From Halothermothrix sp. (lineage in GTDB: Bacteria; Bacillota; Halanaerobiia; DY22613), in the NCBI GenBank assembly GCA_016841825.1, contig JAENYK010000002.1, forward strand, positions 62,001 to 126,000: a DNA stretch of 64,000 nucleotides, given 5' to 3'. The notes under the pieces were generated by a model. The model ran no database searches. It was not told the DNA's origin and saw only the letters and a list, made by a program, of their open reading frames with translations. Shown here piece after piece: positions 8,834 to 17,888 of this stretch; position 1 is the stretch's first letter; the number at the start of each line of letters is the position of its first letter. The translations under genes were made by a program, and so were the position numbers.

Positions 8834-8903
8834 ATAAAGACCTCCTTCTTTAAATTTTTTAGCTATCGCAGTATATCAGGTAATTGTTTAAATCAGCGTT
8901 TCA

Positions 8904-9086
8904 TTAAAATTCTTTTTCTGTGGTTTTGCAGCGTGCGTCTGCAGGTTTTTCCGCATTTCTTGGTATTGCCCTAACTCGGCTGAATCGGATGACGCCGGGT
9001 ACCTGATCTTCTTCGCACAGCTTCTGTATACGGCGTTCAGAAATGCCCCATTTTTCTGCCGCCTCTTTAGGCGACATATATTCCAT
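8904..9086 (-). CDS. Small HTH DNA-binding protein (excisionase-like)
   Basis: This 60-residue protein opens MEYMSPKEAAEKWGISERRI, a winged-helix/MerR-like HTH of the type found in small excisionase-like proteins. It continues with VPGVIRFSRVRAIP. Of two nearby ATGs I chose 9086, because AGGGAGG (9094-9100) sits 7 bp away and this frame gives the HTH. Such proteins are often carried on integrative elements, but no integrase or attachment site is visible nearby. Confidence 0.7.
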   Translation of the reverse strand: MEYMSPKEAAEKWGISERRIQKLCEEDQVPGVIRFSRVRAIPRNAEKPADARCKTTEKEF

Positions 9087-9227
9087 TCCATTGCCTCCCT
9101 ATAAGAACTAATTATAGTATATATGGTTAAACGAACAATATCAAGTCAGTGGAATTCATTCATTTCCACTTCTTCCTTTGCTATTTGCCATCTCTTCGTA
9201 ATGACATTATCGACCTTTCGGATATAT

Positions 9228-10055
9228 TCATGAGCGTCTTAACGGACTGCATCCACTTGCTATACATCCCCCGTCGCAAAGGATGTCTGTACCGGTTAAA
9301 TATCCCAACCGATCATCCGCTACGGCGGCATACAGTTGAGCAATTTCCTCCGGCTTTCCTAAGCGTTTTATTGCATTATATTTAATGTAGGTCATCGCTT
9401 CGTCCTTTTCCAATGACCCCATCGGAGTATCAAAGTTTCCGGGAGTAATTGAGAGTATGCGAACACCTTTTTTACCGAAGCGGGCTGCATCCGTTTTGGC
9501 AAACCAAATGACGAAATCTTTACTAATACCATATGCTACTCCTGCTCTAACTTTTTTCGGAAAAAGATTGATACGGCTCATCATTTTTTTCATAAATCGA
9601 TCACGATCAATGCGGCTCAATTTATAGTGCCTCTTCGGTATAATAAACTGCGGCATGAAGTGAGCGGACATGGAAGAAGTGTCAATAAGGCATCCACCAC
9701 TTTGCATGACTTCGTAAAATGCATCATTGATGTTAACTGTACCAATGGCATTGGCTTTCATTATTTCTTGTGCATCTCCCATCTGAGGAGACATGCCCGC
9801 GGCATGGATTACTACCTTTACCACACCACGCTCAAGGGCAGTCGCGGCGAGAAGTTGAGTAGTATCTCGATCAGATATGTCACAATTGAAAGCCTCAGCT
9901 TTAATGCCCGATATCTTTAATTCTGAAACGGCGTTATCCAATTTTTTTGCTGTTCGACCAACCAGAATAATATAATACCCTTGCCGTCCAAAGACTTTGG
10001 CTGTGGCAAATCCTATGCCGCTGCCACCTCCTGTAATTACGCATACATTTTTCAT
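9228..10055 (-). CDS. Short-chain dehydrogenase/reductase
   Basis: The 275-residue classical SDR has a Rossmann fold with TGGGSGIG (about residues 8-15), NCDISD after the second strand, catalytic Ser in LIDTSSMSAH, and the YxxxK pair in AYGISKDFV. The C-terminal GYLTGTDILCDGG segment is typical. The ~40-residue insertion between Ser and Tyr (basic, FIIPKRHYKLSRIDRDRF) resembles SDRs acting on bulky substrates such as hydroxysteroids or sugars. It follows the epimerase-like gene by 26 bp in the same direction, so they are probably co-transcribed. Substrate unknown. Confidence 0.88.
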   Translation of the reverse strand: MKNVCVITGGGSGIGFATAKVFGRQGYYIILVGRTAKKLDNAVSELKISGIKAEAFNCDISDRDTTQLLAATALERGVVKVVIHAAGMSPQMGDAQEIMKANAIGTVNINDAFYEVMQSGGCLIDTSSMSAHFMPQFIIPKRHYKLSRIDRDRFMKKMMSRINLFPKKVRAGVAYGISKDFVIWFAKTDAARFGKKGVRILSITPGNFDTPMGSLEKDEAMTYIKYNAIKRLGKPEEIAQLYAAVADDRLGYLTGTDILCDGGCIASGCSPLRRS

Positions 10056-10081
10056 TTATATTCACCTCTCTCAAACCATAA

Positions 10082-11101
10082 TTAGATGGTTTTTAGTTTT
10101 CCTTCTGCTTTCAACCAACTTACCTCATCACGTAAAGTCTCCTCATAAGATCTGGTTTTATAACCCAGCTCCTTTTTAGCCTTGCTATAATCAAAGGCGT
10201 TATTTCTTTCCAAATTATATACGGAAAAAGTTGTCAGCAGTGGTTTTGTGCCCTTTTTCTTTGCTTGTTCTTCCATTATCCTTGCTATAAATTTGGCTAA
10301 TCTTAAAGGAAGATAGAATTTCAGTGGTTTGCAACCGCTCTCCTTTGACAGCATATTACACAATTCCTTTAGAGTTACTTCTTCGTTTCCAAGAATATAA
10401 CATTCACCTTTTCTTCCTTTCTCGGCTGCCATAATACATCCGAATGCTAAATCCCTAACATCACAAAGGTTAAAGGAACCTTGCATTCCGACAGGCATTT
10501 CACCATTAATAATTTGGATGACAGTACCTGTTGTTTCACCGATAGCATGATCTTCGGGTCCCAAAATTCCACTTGGATGAACTACGCAAGCATTTAAATT
10601 TTTATCTTTCACTGCATCAAGCACGGCCTGTGTCGCAAGTGCCTTGGACTGGCTATAACACCCTACCACTTTATCCGCATCAAACCGGTCTACTTCTTTG
10701 ATTTTTTGTCCCTTGGGAAGCTCGGGAATTGCTCCTGTACTGCTGACATAGACAAGTTTACGGCATTCCTTATGTTCAAGGCACTTATCAATTATATTTT
10801 TTGTACCTCCAACATTAACATCAATCAGTTTCTGATTAAAATCCGGATTAACCGTTACCATGCTAGCACAATGTATTACAACAGTTTCCATCACATCCGG
10901 TACGCAAAAAAACTGTTCCAGAGAATCCTTATTACGCAGATCCCCCTCACAAATCTCCACTTGACTGGGAACAAATTTCATCGCCTTATCATTTGGCATG
11001 ACAAAGGCTTTAATCTTCTCTCCACGCTCAAGCAGCTGACTGCATACATTACTGCCAAGGAATCCTGTTGCACCTGTTACTAAATATACTTTTTTTTTCA
11101 T
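10082..11101 (-). CDS. NAD(P)-dependent epimerase/reductase (extended SDR)
   Basis: The 339-residue extended SDR has an N-terminal TGATGFLG nucleotide-binding loop, GDLRNKDSLEQ, VVIHCAS and VYVSSTGAIPE. The catalytic region GCYSQSKALATQ is a YxxxK variant (Y-S-Q-S-K), and VVHPSGILGPED follows. This is the pattern of the dihydroflavonol-4-reductase/3-beta-HSD-like branch that reduces ketones rather than epimerising sugars. It is the first gene of a pair with the SDR downstream. Substrate unknown. Confidence 0.88.
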   Translation of the reverse strand: MKKKVYLVTGATGFLGSNVCSQLLERGEKIKAFVMPNDKAMKFVPSQVEICEGDLRNKDSLEQFFCVPDVMETVVIHCASMVTVNPDFNQKLIDVNVGGTKNIIDKCLEHKECRKLVYVSSTGAIPELPKGQKIKEVDRFDADKVVGCYSQSKALATQAVLDAVKDKNLNACVVHPSGILGPEDHAIGETTGTVIQIINGEMPVGMQGSFNLCDVRDLAFGCIMAAEKGRKGECYILGNEEVTLKELCNMLSKESGCKPLKFYLPLRLAKFIARIMEEQAKKKGTKPLLTTFSVYNLERNNAFDYSKAKKELGYKTRSYEETLRDEVSWLKAEGKLKTI

Positions 11102-11381
11102 AATTTTTATCTCCTTTTGTTTTGAATGATGTGTCTATCATACCGATCAGGTATTTGAGAGTTGTTTTTAAAATGTTTGAGAAATATTAAAAACAAATAA
11201 ATGCAAAGAGAGGACACAAGAAATTTTAGGTAAAAAACTCTCGTATATTCAACTGCTAGGCGTATTTAATTTGTTCAAAAAGTGTTGTTAATTATTTTTA
11301 AATATGTGCTCTATACGAAAACAAAAATCAATAAAAATGAGAAAAGCAAAGAGGAATGATAGATTGTCATTCGGGCATGAA

Positions 11382-11428
11382 AAATTGTCTGCCCAGCAGC
11401 GACTTTTTTGCTATGGACAGACAAATTT
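11382..11428 (-). terminator. Intrinsic terminator after the Bce permease relic
   Basis: On the minus strand AAATTTGTCTGTCCA pairs with GGGCAGACAATTT (one mismatch) and is followed by a T-run. It lies just past the relic permease stop at 11448. Confidence 0.6.
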
Positions 11429-11447
11429 CGGTTTTAGTGCTGTATGC

Positions 11448-11825
11448 TTACCTTACATAATCACGCATAACTTTTTTGCGTATTTCTAAGAAGATTACAA
11501 TTTGCAGAATAAGCACAAGAACGCATAAGCCGCCTACTAATGCAATGAACCCAAAATAGTTGGAATGAAATAGATAAACAGCATTTGTTTTGTAATAAGC
11601 TGCTTTATATTTTCCCGTTTTAACCCTAACTTTTGCAGATTATCATATACGCTTGCGTCATTCCATATCGTGCTAATCAATTTAAGACCAATTACCAAAA
11701 TAGAAGAAACAAAGGCAATTATAGCAATAAAGAGCATTAGCATAAGATATGTTGCAAAGGCTTCAAATTGTGTCGTTGTGACCAGCAGAGAAAGGCTACT
11801 GTAACAAGCAGAAGAGACCTATTAT
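11448..11825 (-). pseudogene. Relic of a BceB-type ABC permease (C-terminal part)
   Basis: Minus-strand frames carry TTTQFEAFATYLMLMLFI, then AFVSSILVIGLKLISTIWNDA and LKRENIKQLITKQMLFIYF. After a frameshift near 11570 the sequence continues with NYFGFIALVGG and ends in KKVMRDYVR at the stop at 11448. These are FtsX-like permease segments of the bacitracin/antimicrobial-peptide exporter family. At least two frameshifts and loss of most of the protein (normally over 600 residues) show it is dead. It abuts the truncated ATPase, so a large internal deletion joined the two. Confidence 0.75.
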
Positions 11826-12124
11826 GGCGGCCAACTGAAACAGCAGAGAATGTTCACAAAGCCTAATTTGTGCTGCCTGATTTCCGCAAGCTCATTTTCG
11901 TTTCCCGTTAAAATATCGTGACCGTTCAATAAGACATTGTCACTGTCTGCATTGATGAAGCCTGACATAATATTTATCAGTGTTGTTTTACCGCTGCCGG
12001 ACGGCCCCATGATTGAGACAAACTCTCCGTCAAGAATAGCGGCGGTAATTCCTTTTAATACAGGGTAATCAATACCCTTTGTGTGGTATGTTTTTTGCAT
12101 ATTTTTAATTTCAAACATATACAC
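11822..12124 (-). pseudogene. Truncated BceA-type ABC transporter ATPase
   Basis: The frame starts like a normal ATPase (MYMFEIKNMQKTYHTKGI), keeps Walker A GPSGSGKTT and runs to RQHKLGFV near residue 85. It then switches to an unrelated tail and stops at 100 residues. Walker B, the signature motif and the H-loop are absent. The break coincides with the start of permease relic sequence, consistent with one deletion spanning both genes. Confidence 0.8.
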
Positions 12125-12188
12125 TCACCTTTCCTTTTTAGTTGGTATAAGTGAATGTTAGCAATTAATTCTCAAATATTTATCAAAC

Positions 12189-12224
12189 GCAAAAATCTCT
12201 CTATCAAAAACTGATAGGGAGATT
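12189..12224 (-). terminator. Intrinsic terminator after the kinase relic
   Basis: Minus-strand AATCTCCCTATCA and TGATAGAGAGATT pair around a TTTT-rich loop, with TTTTTG following. It sits just past the relic kinase stop at 12252. Confidence 0.6.
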
Positions 12225-12251
12225 AAATAGTCATTCTATTCTATTATATTG

Positions 12252-12740
12252 CTATTTCATACTAAAATCGGCCTGTACGACAGTACCGCCGCTTAACCCG
12301 TTGCTAATTAATATTTGCCCGCCATGTCGTTCACATAGTATTTTGCAAATTTTTAATCCAAATAATGCTGTTCAGAGGTTTTTTTATCTGTGCTGTAAAA
12401 AGGGGAAGTAGCGTTTTTCAAGCCTTGCTCGTCAAATCCGCAACCATCATCTGATACGCAAATTGAAAATACGGAGTGTGTACAATTGCAGGTAATGACT
12501 ACGCGGCTATTCGCATATCGGATTGCGTTGGATAAGATGTTTTCGTATGCTTGCATGACAATTTCGCTGTCTAAATTGAGCGTAGTTTTAGTGCAATCGT
12601 TTTTGAAAATTAGCTCTTTTTTGGTACAAATAATATTTGCGGTATCTTGTAGAGTTTCTATAAAACTGCTGCTATCCATTTCCTGTCTTTGTATCGGTAC
12701 ATCTTCCAATTGCTGTAATGTATTCTAGGTAATCGGTGGT
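12252..12740 (-). pseudogene. Relic histidine kinase (ATPase domain)
   Basis: The HATPase core is readable on the minus strand: an N-box-like QAYENILSNAIRYA, then SVSDDGCGF-type sequence (CVSDDGCGFDEQGL) and FYSTDK. A frameshift near 12355 moves the end, LKICKILCERHGGQILI ... TVVQADFSMK, into another frame. A second frameshift lies upstream near 12720. Sensor and HisKA parts are absent. With the ABC relics this was a Bce-type resistance module. Confidence 0.75.
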
Positions 12741-13179
12741 AGTAGACATAACAAAGTTTCATATAAAGTCATTAAAGTACTGTCATATGGCGATAATAAA
12801 ACACTGCTTCCCCCATGCCAAACCTTTTCATTGTTAAAACCTTCTACAATATCTGAATACCGGAAAGCAATGTTCCATTGGCTATTGATTAATATCGTTT
12901 TTTCTATTTCGATCAAAACTAAGGCCAGCAGTATAAAGCCACAACAGAATTATTTCCTAAACCATCTAACCCCCAAGCGGCTTCATAAAGCCGTTCCTTA
13001 TCAAAAACCTGTCTGGCATTTCGCAGCAGACAGATGCCAGAATGGACAAAGGAAATGGAGCGGAAATAAGGTGATTTATGGTAGAAATCTAAAGTAAATT
13101 ATGGTAATATATAGTTATTCAATACATACAGGAGTTTTTTCAATGGCAGAATAGTTCTTCAGAATGAACTCTAAAAAAG
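12741..13179. other. Spacer with unassigned coding debris
   Basis: Minus-strand sequence at 12725-12916 keeps an open frame (around RYSDIVEGFNNEKVWHG) that I cannot assign and that lacks a ribosome binding site. The remainder shows nothing convincing. Confidence 0.25.
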
Positions 13180-13599
13180 TTAATCAAGATTTTCTAACTG
13201 AGGATATTTTGGTGCATTGTCATGGATTTTCTCTGTACCAGCTTCTAGAGCAGTCTTATAGTACCAGCACTTGTAGTTTATTCGGTCAAGTGTCTGTTGC
13301 AATTCTAGAATCTGTGATTCTACCGCTGTTTTTCTTTCGAGAAACATTCTATAACGTTCTTTGAGAGTAGTGTCACCTTCAACACACCAATCCATAAAAG
13401 TTTTTATCTCTTTGATTGGCATACCGGTTGCTTTAAGGCATTTGATAATTTCCAGTCCTTCAAGATCATTGTCTGTAAAATATCGTATCCCGGATTCTGT
13501 TCGCTCGACAAAAGGAAGGAGCCCTTCTTTATCATAATATCGGATTGTATGGGCAGTTAGGTTCATTTTCTCAGCAGTCTCACTAATTGTAAGTTTCAT
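13180..13599 (-). CDS. MerR-family regulator (AdhR/NmlR-like)
   Basis: The 139-residue protein has an N-terminal MerR winged HTH (SETAEKMNLTAHTIRYYDKEG, residues 6-26), GIRYF at 37-41 and a C-terminal dimerisation helix. Cys54 (IIKCLKATGM) occupies the place of the conserved cysteine in the aldehyde-sensing AdhR/NmlR branch. It is divergent from the iron alcohol dehydrogenase, whose promoter carries a perfect 7-bp dyad. Probable role: activation of the dehydrogenase during electrophile or aldehyde stress (inferred from the family). Confidence 0.9.
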   Translation of the reverse strand: MKLTISETAEKMNLTAHTIRYYDKEGLLPFVERTESGIRYFTDNDLEGLEIIKCLKATGMPIKEIKTFMDWCVEGDTTLKERYRMFLERKTAVESQILELQQTLDRINYKCWYYKTALEAGTEKIHDNAPKYPQLENLD

Positions 13600-13635
13600 G
13601 AATGAATTACCTCCATAAAATTTTTAATTTTGCTA

Positions 13636-13666
13636 TTGACTTAGAGCTAACTCTAAGGTTTATAAT
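13636..13666 (+). promoter_or_regulatory. MerR-controlled promoter and operator
   Basis: TTGACT (13636-13641) and TATAAT (13661-13666) are 19 bp apart, the hallmark of MerR-activated promoters. The spacer region holds a perfect inverted repeat CTTAGAG-CTAA-CTCTAAG (13640-13657), very like AdhR/MerR operators. It drives the dehydrogenase at 13718; the regulator gene diverges from the other side. Confidence 0.85.
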
Positions 13667-13717
13667 AACTATATCACTGGATAATACAAATGTCAACACG
13701 AAAGGAGAAAATTAGAA

Positions 13718-14890
13718 ATGGGATTTAATATGTATTTGCCAACAAGAACTTTATTTGGAACAGGAATGCTAAATGAGCTTCATAAACAGAATTTGCCAGG
13801 TAAAAAGGCCATGATTGTGATTTCAAATGGAAAGTCTATCAGAGAAAATGGGTATTTAGCACGGGTAGAAGAACAGCTTAAGGCGGCATATGTTGAAACG
13901 GTGGTGTTTGATAGAGTCCAATCAAATCCCCTTAAATCGACAGTTATGGCAGGTGCTGCTTATTCCAAAGAGAATGCTTGTGATTTTATTGTTGCTCTTG
14001 GCGGGGGAAGTGTGATGGATGCTTCCAAGGCAATGGCAATGATGGCTACTAACGAAGGAGATCTGTGGGATTATGTTCATGGGGGTAGCGGAAAAGGCAT
14101 GCCTCTTGCAAATAACCTTCTTCCAGTAGTTGCAATTGCTACAACCGCAGGAACAGGTTCTGAAGTAGATCAGTATGGTGTGGTTACCCATGATGATAAC
14201 AATGAAAAAATCGGTGTTGGTGGAATTGATGACTTGTTCCCAGTATTGGCAATCGTGGATCCGGAGTTGATGGTTTCTGTACCACCAAAGTATACCGCAT
14301 ATCAGGGTTTTGATGCCTTATTCCACAGTGTGGAAGGATATATTTCAAAATTTGCTAATCCAATGAGTGATATGTATGCCCTGACAGCCATCGAGAATGT
14401 GGCCAGGAATCTTGCGAAAGCAGTTAAGAATGGAAACGATATTGAAGCACGTGAAAAAGTAGCTTTTGGAAGTACATTGTCTGGTTATGTGATGGTTGTA
14501 GGAGCCGTGACCAGTCAGCATTCACTGGAGCACGCTATGTCAGCCTATCATCATGAACTTCCTCATGGTGCTGGGCTTATCATGCTCAGTAAGGCATTCT
14601 TTACCCACTTTATCAATGAAAAGGTATGTGATGATAGATTTGTAAGAATGGCAAAGGTTATGGGAATGGAAGATGCGAAGGAGCCAATGGATTTTATTGT
14701 GGCGTTAGAAAAACTTATAGAGGATTGTGGAGTTGCGGACCTCAAGATGTCTAACTATGGCATTACTCCAGATGAATTTGAGGTATTAGCGAATAATGCT
14801 ATGGAGACTATGGGAGCACTGTTCATGTGTGATAGAGCGGTTCTTAGTGTAGATGATTGTGTTGCGATTTTTAAAGATGCTTATAGATAA
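13718..14890 (+). CDS. Iron-containing alcohol dehydrogenase
   Basis: The 390-residue group III (Fe-ADH) enzyme has the NAD(P)-binding GGGSVMDASKA motif, the TAGTGSEV loop and the metal ligands in DALFHSVEGY, SQHSLEHAMSAYHHELPHGAG. It would interconvert alcohols and aldehydes in the cytoplasm. It starts at ATG 13718 after GAAAGGAG and is preceded by a MerR-type promoter. The divergent AdhR-like regulator points to detoxification of aldehydes. Confidence 0.95.
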   Translation: MGFNMYLPTRTLFGTGMLNELHKQNLPGKKAMIVISNGKSIRENGYLARVEEQLKAAYVETVVFDRVQSNPLKSTVMAGAAYSKENACDFIVALGGGSVMDASKAMAMMATNEGDLWDYVHGGSGKGMPLANNLLPVVAIATTAGTGSEVDQYGVVTHDDNNEKIGVGGIDDLFPVLAIVDPELMVSVPPKYTAYQGFDALFHSVEGYISKFANPMSDMYALTAIENVARNLAKAVKNGNDIEAREKVAFGSTLSGYVMVVGAVTSQHSLEHAMSAYHHELPHGAGLIMLSKAFFTHFINEKVCDDRFVRMAKVMGMEDAKEPMDFIVALEKLIEDCGVADLKMSNYGITPDEFEVLANNAMETMGALFMCDRAVLSVDDCVAIFKDAYR

Positions 14891-14934
14891 GTTATTAATA
14901 CTACACGATTTTTTATAAAGGGAAAGGACTGACT

Positions 14935-15035
14935 ATGACTGAGCGGGAAAAATGTTTGCAGGTGAAACAGATGACTTTTTAGATCTTGCATTACAACATT
15001 GGAATAATATAGCGAGGAAACTGATTAAACGGTAG
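14935..15035 (+). pseudogene. Fragment of a maltose/galactoside O-acetyltransferase
   Basis: An ATG at 14935 opens with MTEREK in one frame. The +1 frame then continues MFAGETDDFLDLALQHWNN and stops at 15035. This is the start of the Maa/NodL family (usually MTEKEKMFAGEPY) with a frameshift at about codon 6 and nothing of the hexapeptide repeat domain left. Confidence 0.6.
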
Positions 15036-15119
15036 AATAATCTCTGCAAGGGGGCTATTTGAAGATTTTATATCAGGTAAGAAGGATAGTAAAGAAATAA
15101 CCTATGAGAGGTGATTGTT

Positions 15120-15596
15120 ATGAAAGATCAATGTTTAATAGTGTACTATTCACGTTCCGGGAATACAAATAAAATTGCTGAAATAATACACAAGAAAGTT
15201 GATGGAGATATTTTAAGGATAGAACCTATAAAACCATATCCTGAGAACTATAATAGCGTAGTTGAACAAGCAAAGAAGGAAATTAATTCAGGTTATATAC
15301 CTGAACTGCAATTATATATTGATGATATTGGTTCTTACAACAAAATATTTGTTGGGTCGCCAAATTGGTGGAATACACTGGCCCCACCAGTAAAATCATT
15401 CCTATTACAGTATGATTTGTCAAATAAAATAGTGATACCGTTTTGTACTCATGGCGGTGGGGGACAAGGTAAAGTATTTAGTGACATAGCGAAAGAATGC
15501 AAGGATTCAACGATTAAACAAGGTTTTGCGATATATGGTGATGGAGGTAGTAAAGCAGAAAAATTGATTACAGATTGGCTCATTAAGTTAGGCTAA
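15120..15596 (+). CDS. Flavodoxin-like protein
   Basis: This 158-residue protein has the FMN phosphate loop YYSRSGNTNKIAE near the N-terminus, GSPNWWNTLAPPVKSFL in the middle (the 60s loop) and PFCTHGGGGQGKVF (the 90s loop). It belongs to the flavodoxin-4-like family that acts as electron carrier or quinone reductase partner. ATG 15120 is preferred to the in-frame GTG at 15111 because AGAGGTGA (15106-15113) sits 6 bp before it. It lies between the dehydrogenase and an aldo/keto reductase-ferredoxin and may supply it with electrons. Confidence 0.88.
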   Translation: MKDQCLIVYYSRSGNTNKIAEIIHKKVDGDILRIEPIKPYPENYNSVVEQAKKEINSGYIPELQLYIDDIGSYNKIFVGSPNWWNTLAPPVKSFLLQYDLSNKIVIPFCTHGGGGQGKVFSDIAKECKDSTIKQGFAIYGDGGSKAEKLITDWLIKLG

Positions 15597-15654
15597 AAGA
15601 AGGGGGTTGCCGTTTAACTTATTGAAGAATAGGATAATATGGAGGCGATTGTGT

Positions 15655-15814
15655 GACATGAAGACAGACAGTCCGCCTATTCAGTCTATTGCCGGCAATC
15701 GCCATGATGTTCGGTATAGCTTCCGTAGGTGTTTGTGGTAGACTACAACGATATATCTCGGACAGCGCATGGTATCGTGCCGTTGTGGACTATGTGCTTG
15801 AGAGTAAACTATAA
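15655..15814 (+). pseudogene. Short coding relic, possibly end of an SLH-like domain
   Basis: A C-terminal stretch, YISDSAWYRAVVDYVLESKL, ends at a stop at 15814. The other frame just upstream reads VFVVDYNDIS. Joined, the pattern D-I-S-x-x-A-W-Y-x-x-x-V-x-Y-V resembles an S-layer-homology repeat, but with a single unit this is weak. No start or ribosome binding site is present. Confidence 0.25.
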
Positions 15815-15843
15815 GTGATATCCTTAGTGAAGAGGTGTATATT

Positions 15844-16998
15844 ATGGAATATCGAATTTTAGGGAGAACGGGAATTAAAGTAAGTACCATTGGTGTTGGC
15901 GGTGAAGGATTTGAAAATATAAGCTATGAAGATTGCGAAGCAATGATCGATTGTGCAATCAAAGAAGGTATTAATTTTTTTGATATATACAATTCAAACC
16001 CCGAAACTAGAAGTAATATTGGTAAAGCACTAAGTAAATATCCACGAAGCAGCTATGTTATCGAAGGACATCTATGCTCAACCTGGGATGAAGGACAATA
16101 TCGCCGTACCAGAGATTTAACTGAAGTTGTTGATTCATATGAAGACTTTTTAACCAGGATGAATTTAGATTATGTAGATATAGGAATGATTCATTATGTT
16201 GATGAGGAAAAAGATTTTGACAGCATTTTTGATGGAGAGATACTTAAATATGCAAAAGAATTAAAGGAAAAAGGAGTTATTAGGTCATTAGGAATATCAA
16301 CGCATAATACAGATATTGCTTTTAAAGCAGTGAAAACAGGAATAATTGATGTAATTTTATTTAGCATAAATGCAGCTTATGATATGCTGCCAGCCATTGA
16401 GGATGTAAATAAATTATTTGAAGAAAATACTTTTAAGAACAGGACTTACGAAGGCATTGATCAAAAGCGTGATGAGCTATACCGAACTTGTGAGAATGCC
16501 GGGGTTGCTATAACTGTTATGAAGGGATATGCTGCCGGAACGCTGCTGAGTGACAAACAATCTCCTTTTAAAAATGCTCTTACTCCAGTACAATGTTTAC
16601 ACTATTGTTTAACTAGACCGGCTGTTGCTTCTGTAATGGTTGGAGTATCTAATAGTGAACAGATACTTGCAGCAGCCGTCTATGATACATCAAGCAATAA
16701 AGAAAAAGATTATAGTAAAGTTCTTGCTAATGCTCCTAAAACTTCATTTAGTGGACATTGTATGTATTGTGGACACTGTGCTCCATGTTCGAGTAAACTA
16801 GATATTGCATTGATAAATAAATATTTAGATTTGGCATTAATTCAAGAAGGTGTACCTGAAACCTTGAAAAATCACTATGACCTATTAGAACATAATGCAG
16901 GTGAGTGTATAGAATGTGGATTATGTATGAAAAACTGCCCGTTTGGTGTGGATATTATTAAGAAAATGAAACAGGCAGTTAGGTTATTTGGTTATTAA
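15844..16998 (+). CDS. Aldo/keto reductase with C-terminal ferredoxin domain
   Basis: The 384-residue protein has an N-terminal AKR barrel (residues 1-~290) with MEYRILGRTGIKVS, D-x-Y in FFDIYNSN and GISTHN. The C-terminus has a cysteine set CMYCGHCAPC (about 300-309), and CIECGLCMKNCP (about 360-371) follows, typical of 4Fe-4S-bearing AKRs of anaerobes. ATG 15844 is preferred to the in-frame GTG 15835; GAAGAGGTG lies upstream. It probably reduces carbonyls with electrons passed through the Fe-S centres. Neighbours are flavodoxin and cupin. Confidence 0.92.
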   Translation: MEYRILGRTGIKVSTIGVGGEGFENISYEDCEAMIDCAIKEGINFFDIYNSNPETRSNIGKALSKYPRSSYVIEGHLCSTWDEGQYRRTRDLTEVVDSYEDFLTRMNLDYVDIGMIHYVDEEKDFDSIFDGEILKYAKELKEKGVIRSLGISTHNTDIAFKAVKTGIIDVILFSINAAYDMLPAIEDVNKLFEENTFKNRTYEGIDQKRDELYRTCENAGVAITVMKGYAAGTLLSDKQSPFKNALTPVQCLHYCLTRPAVASVMVGVSNSEQILAAAVYDTSSNKEKDYSKVLANAPKTSFSGHCMYCGHCAPCSSKLDIALINKYLDLALIQEGVPETLKNHYDLLEHNAGECIECGLCMKNCPFGVDIIKKMKQAVRLFGY

Positions 16999-17195
16999 CT
17001 TCTATTAAAGAGTCAATCAACCATTGCAAGGGAGAATTGGAGATGATAAACAACTCTTAATTCGTGTCAACAGTTAATATATTTCTTCTTTTGATTATTC
17101 AAGAACTCCAAATGCATAAAGATATGTAAATGATGCAACAAAACAGATAGAAATAGGAAAGGAAAAAGTAAATAAAAAGTGGAGGTAATTACACA

Positions 17196-17609
17196 ATGAA
17201 TGAAGAAAAAAATTTAGGACCAGGGGCAGTATTTGAGATGGGCGGTGAAAATACCTCGTTTGCTCAGTATTTTGTGGGTAAGAGTTATTTGAATATGCTT
17301 TCTTTGGAAAGAGTGGTTATTGGTAATGTAACCTTTGAGCCAGGATGTCGAAACAATTGGCATATCCATCATCAGGGCGACCAGATTCTTCTTGTAACCG
17401 CGGGAAGAGGCTATTATCAGAAGTGGGGGAAAGAACCGCAAGAACTGTATCCGGGGGATGTAGTCAATATTCCACCGGAAGTTAAACACTGGCATGGGGC
17501 AGCACCGGATAGCTGGTTCCAACATTTGGCAGTAGAAGTTCCGGCAGAAGGTGCATCTAATGAATGGTTGGAACCTGTAGCAGATGAAGAATATAATAGT
17601 TTAAAATGA
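17196..17609 (+). CDS. Cupin-domain protein
   Basis: This 137-residue single-domain cupin has motif 1 WHIHHQGDQILLVTAGRG, with two His and a Gln in place of the third ligand, and motif 2 PGDVVNIPPEVKHWHGA, with the C-terminal His. It resembles cupins linked to carboxymuconolactone decarboxylase-like proteins in redox/aldehyde clusters. GGAGGTAA precedes the ATG. It is monocistronic-looking; the substrate is unknown. Confidence 0.85.
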   Translation: MNEEKNLGPGAVFEMGGENTSFAQYFVGKSYLNMLSLERVVIGNVTFEPGCRNNWHIHHQGDQILLVTAGRGYYQKWGKEPQELYPGDVVNIPPEVKHWHGAAPDSWFQHLAVEVPAEGASNEWLEPVADEEYNSLK

Positions 17610-17826
17610 ATCCCCCTTTCTGCTATAAACTATGGGTGTAATGAGGACTTTTGGAGATTGCGTCAGAAGTTCTTTTTGGCATATGGTACAAGATTAAAAG
17701 CCTAATTTATCCATTATAAAACAACCAGTAATGAAAATTTACTGAATGTATATTAATAGAAATTACTGAAATATCCCAGGCAAAATCGGAATTAAAGATG
17801 GTCTTTCCAAACTGGCAAATTTTCTA
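17610..17826. other. Spacer without gene
   Basis: Between the cupin stop and the ABC-F leader promoter I see no ORF, repeat or strong hairpin. Confidence 0.5.
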
Positions 17827-17855
17827 TTGCTGTCAGGGAATTTTTGTGGTATAAT
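17827..17855 (+). promoter_or_regulatory. Promoter of the ABC-F leader transcript
   Basis: TTGCTG (17827-17832), a 17-bp spacer and consensus TATAAT (17850-17855) lie about 390 bp before the ABC-F start and 34 bp before a leader ORF. The distance leaves room for an attenuator. Confidence 0.8.
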
Positions 17856-17888
17856 TAGGAGAAATTAGAAAAAGGTGAGGTGTTAAAA

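Noticed and set aside
9149-9385. Plus-strand open frame overlapping the SDR end
   Set aside because: The minus-strand SDR is clearly coding to 9228; the plus frame has no motif or ribosome binding site.
12831-13097. Plus-strand open frame of 88 codons
   Set aside because: No ribosome binding site, no recognisable domain, and it overlaps the relic kinase region on the other strand.
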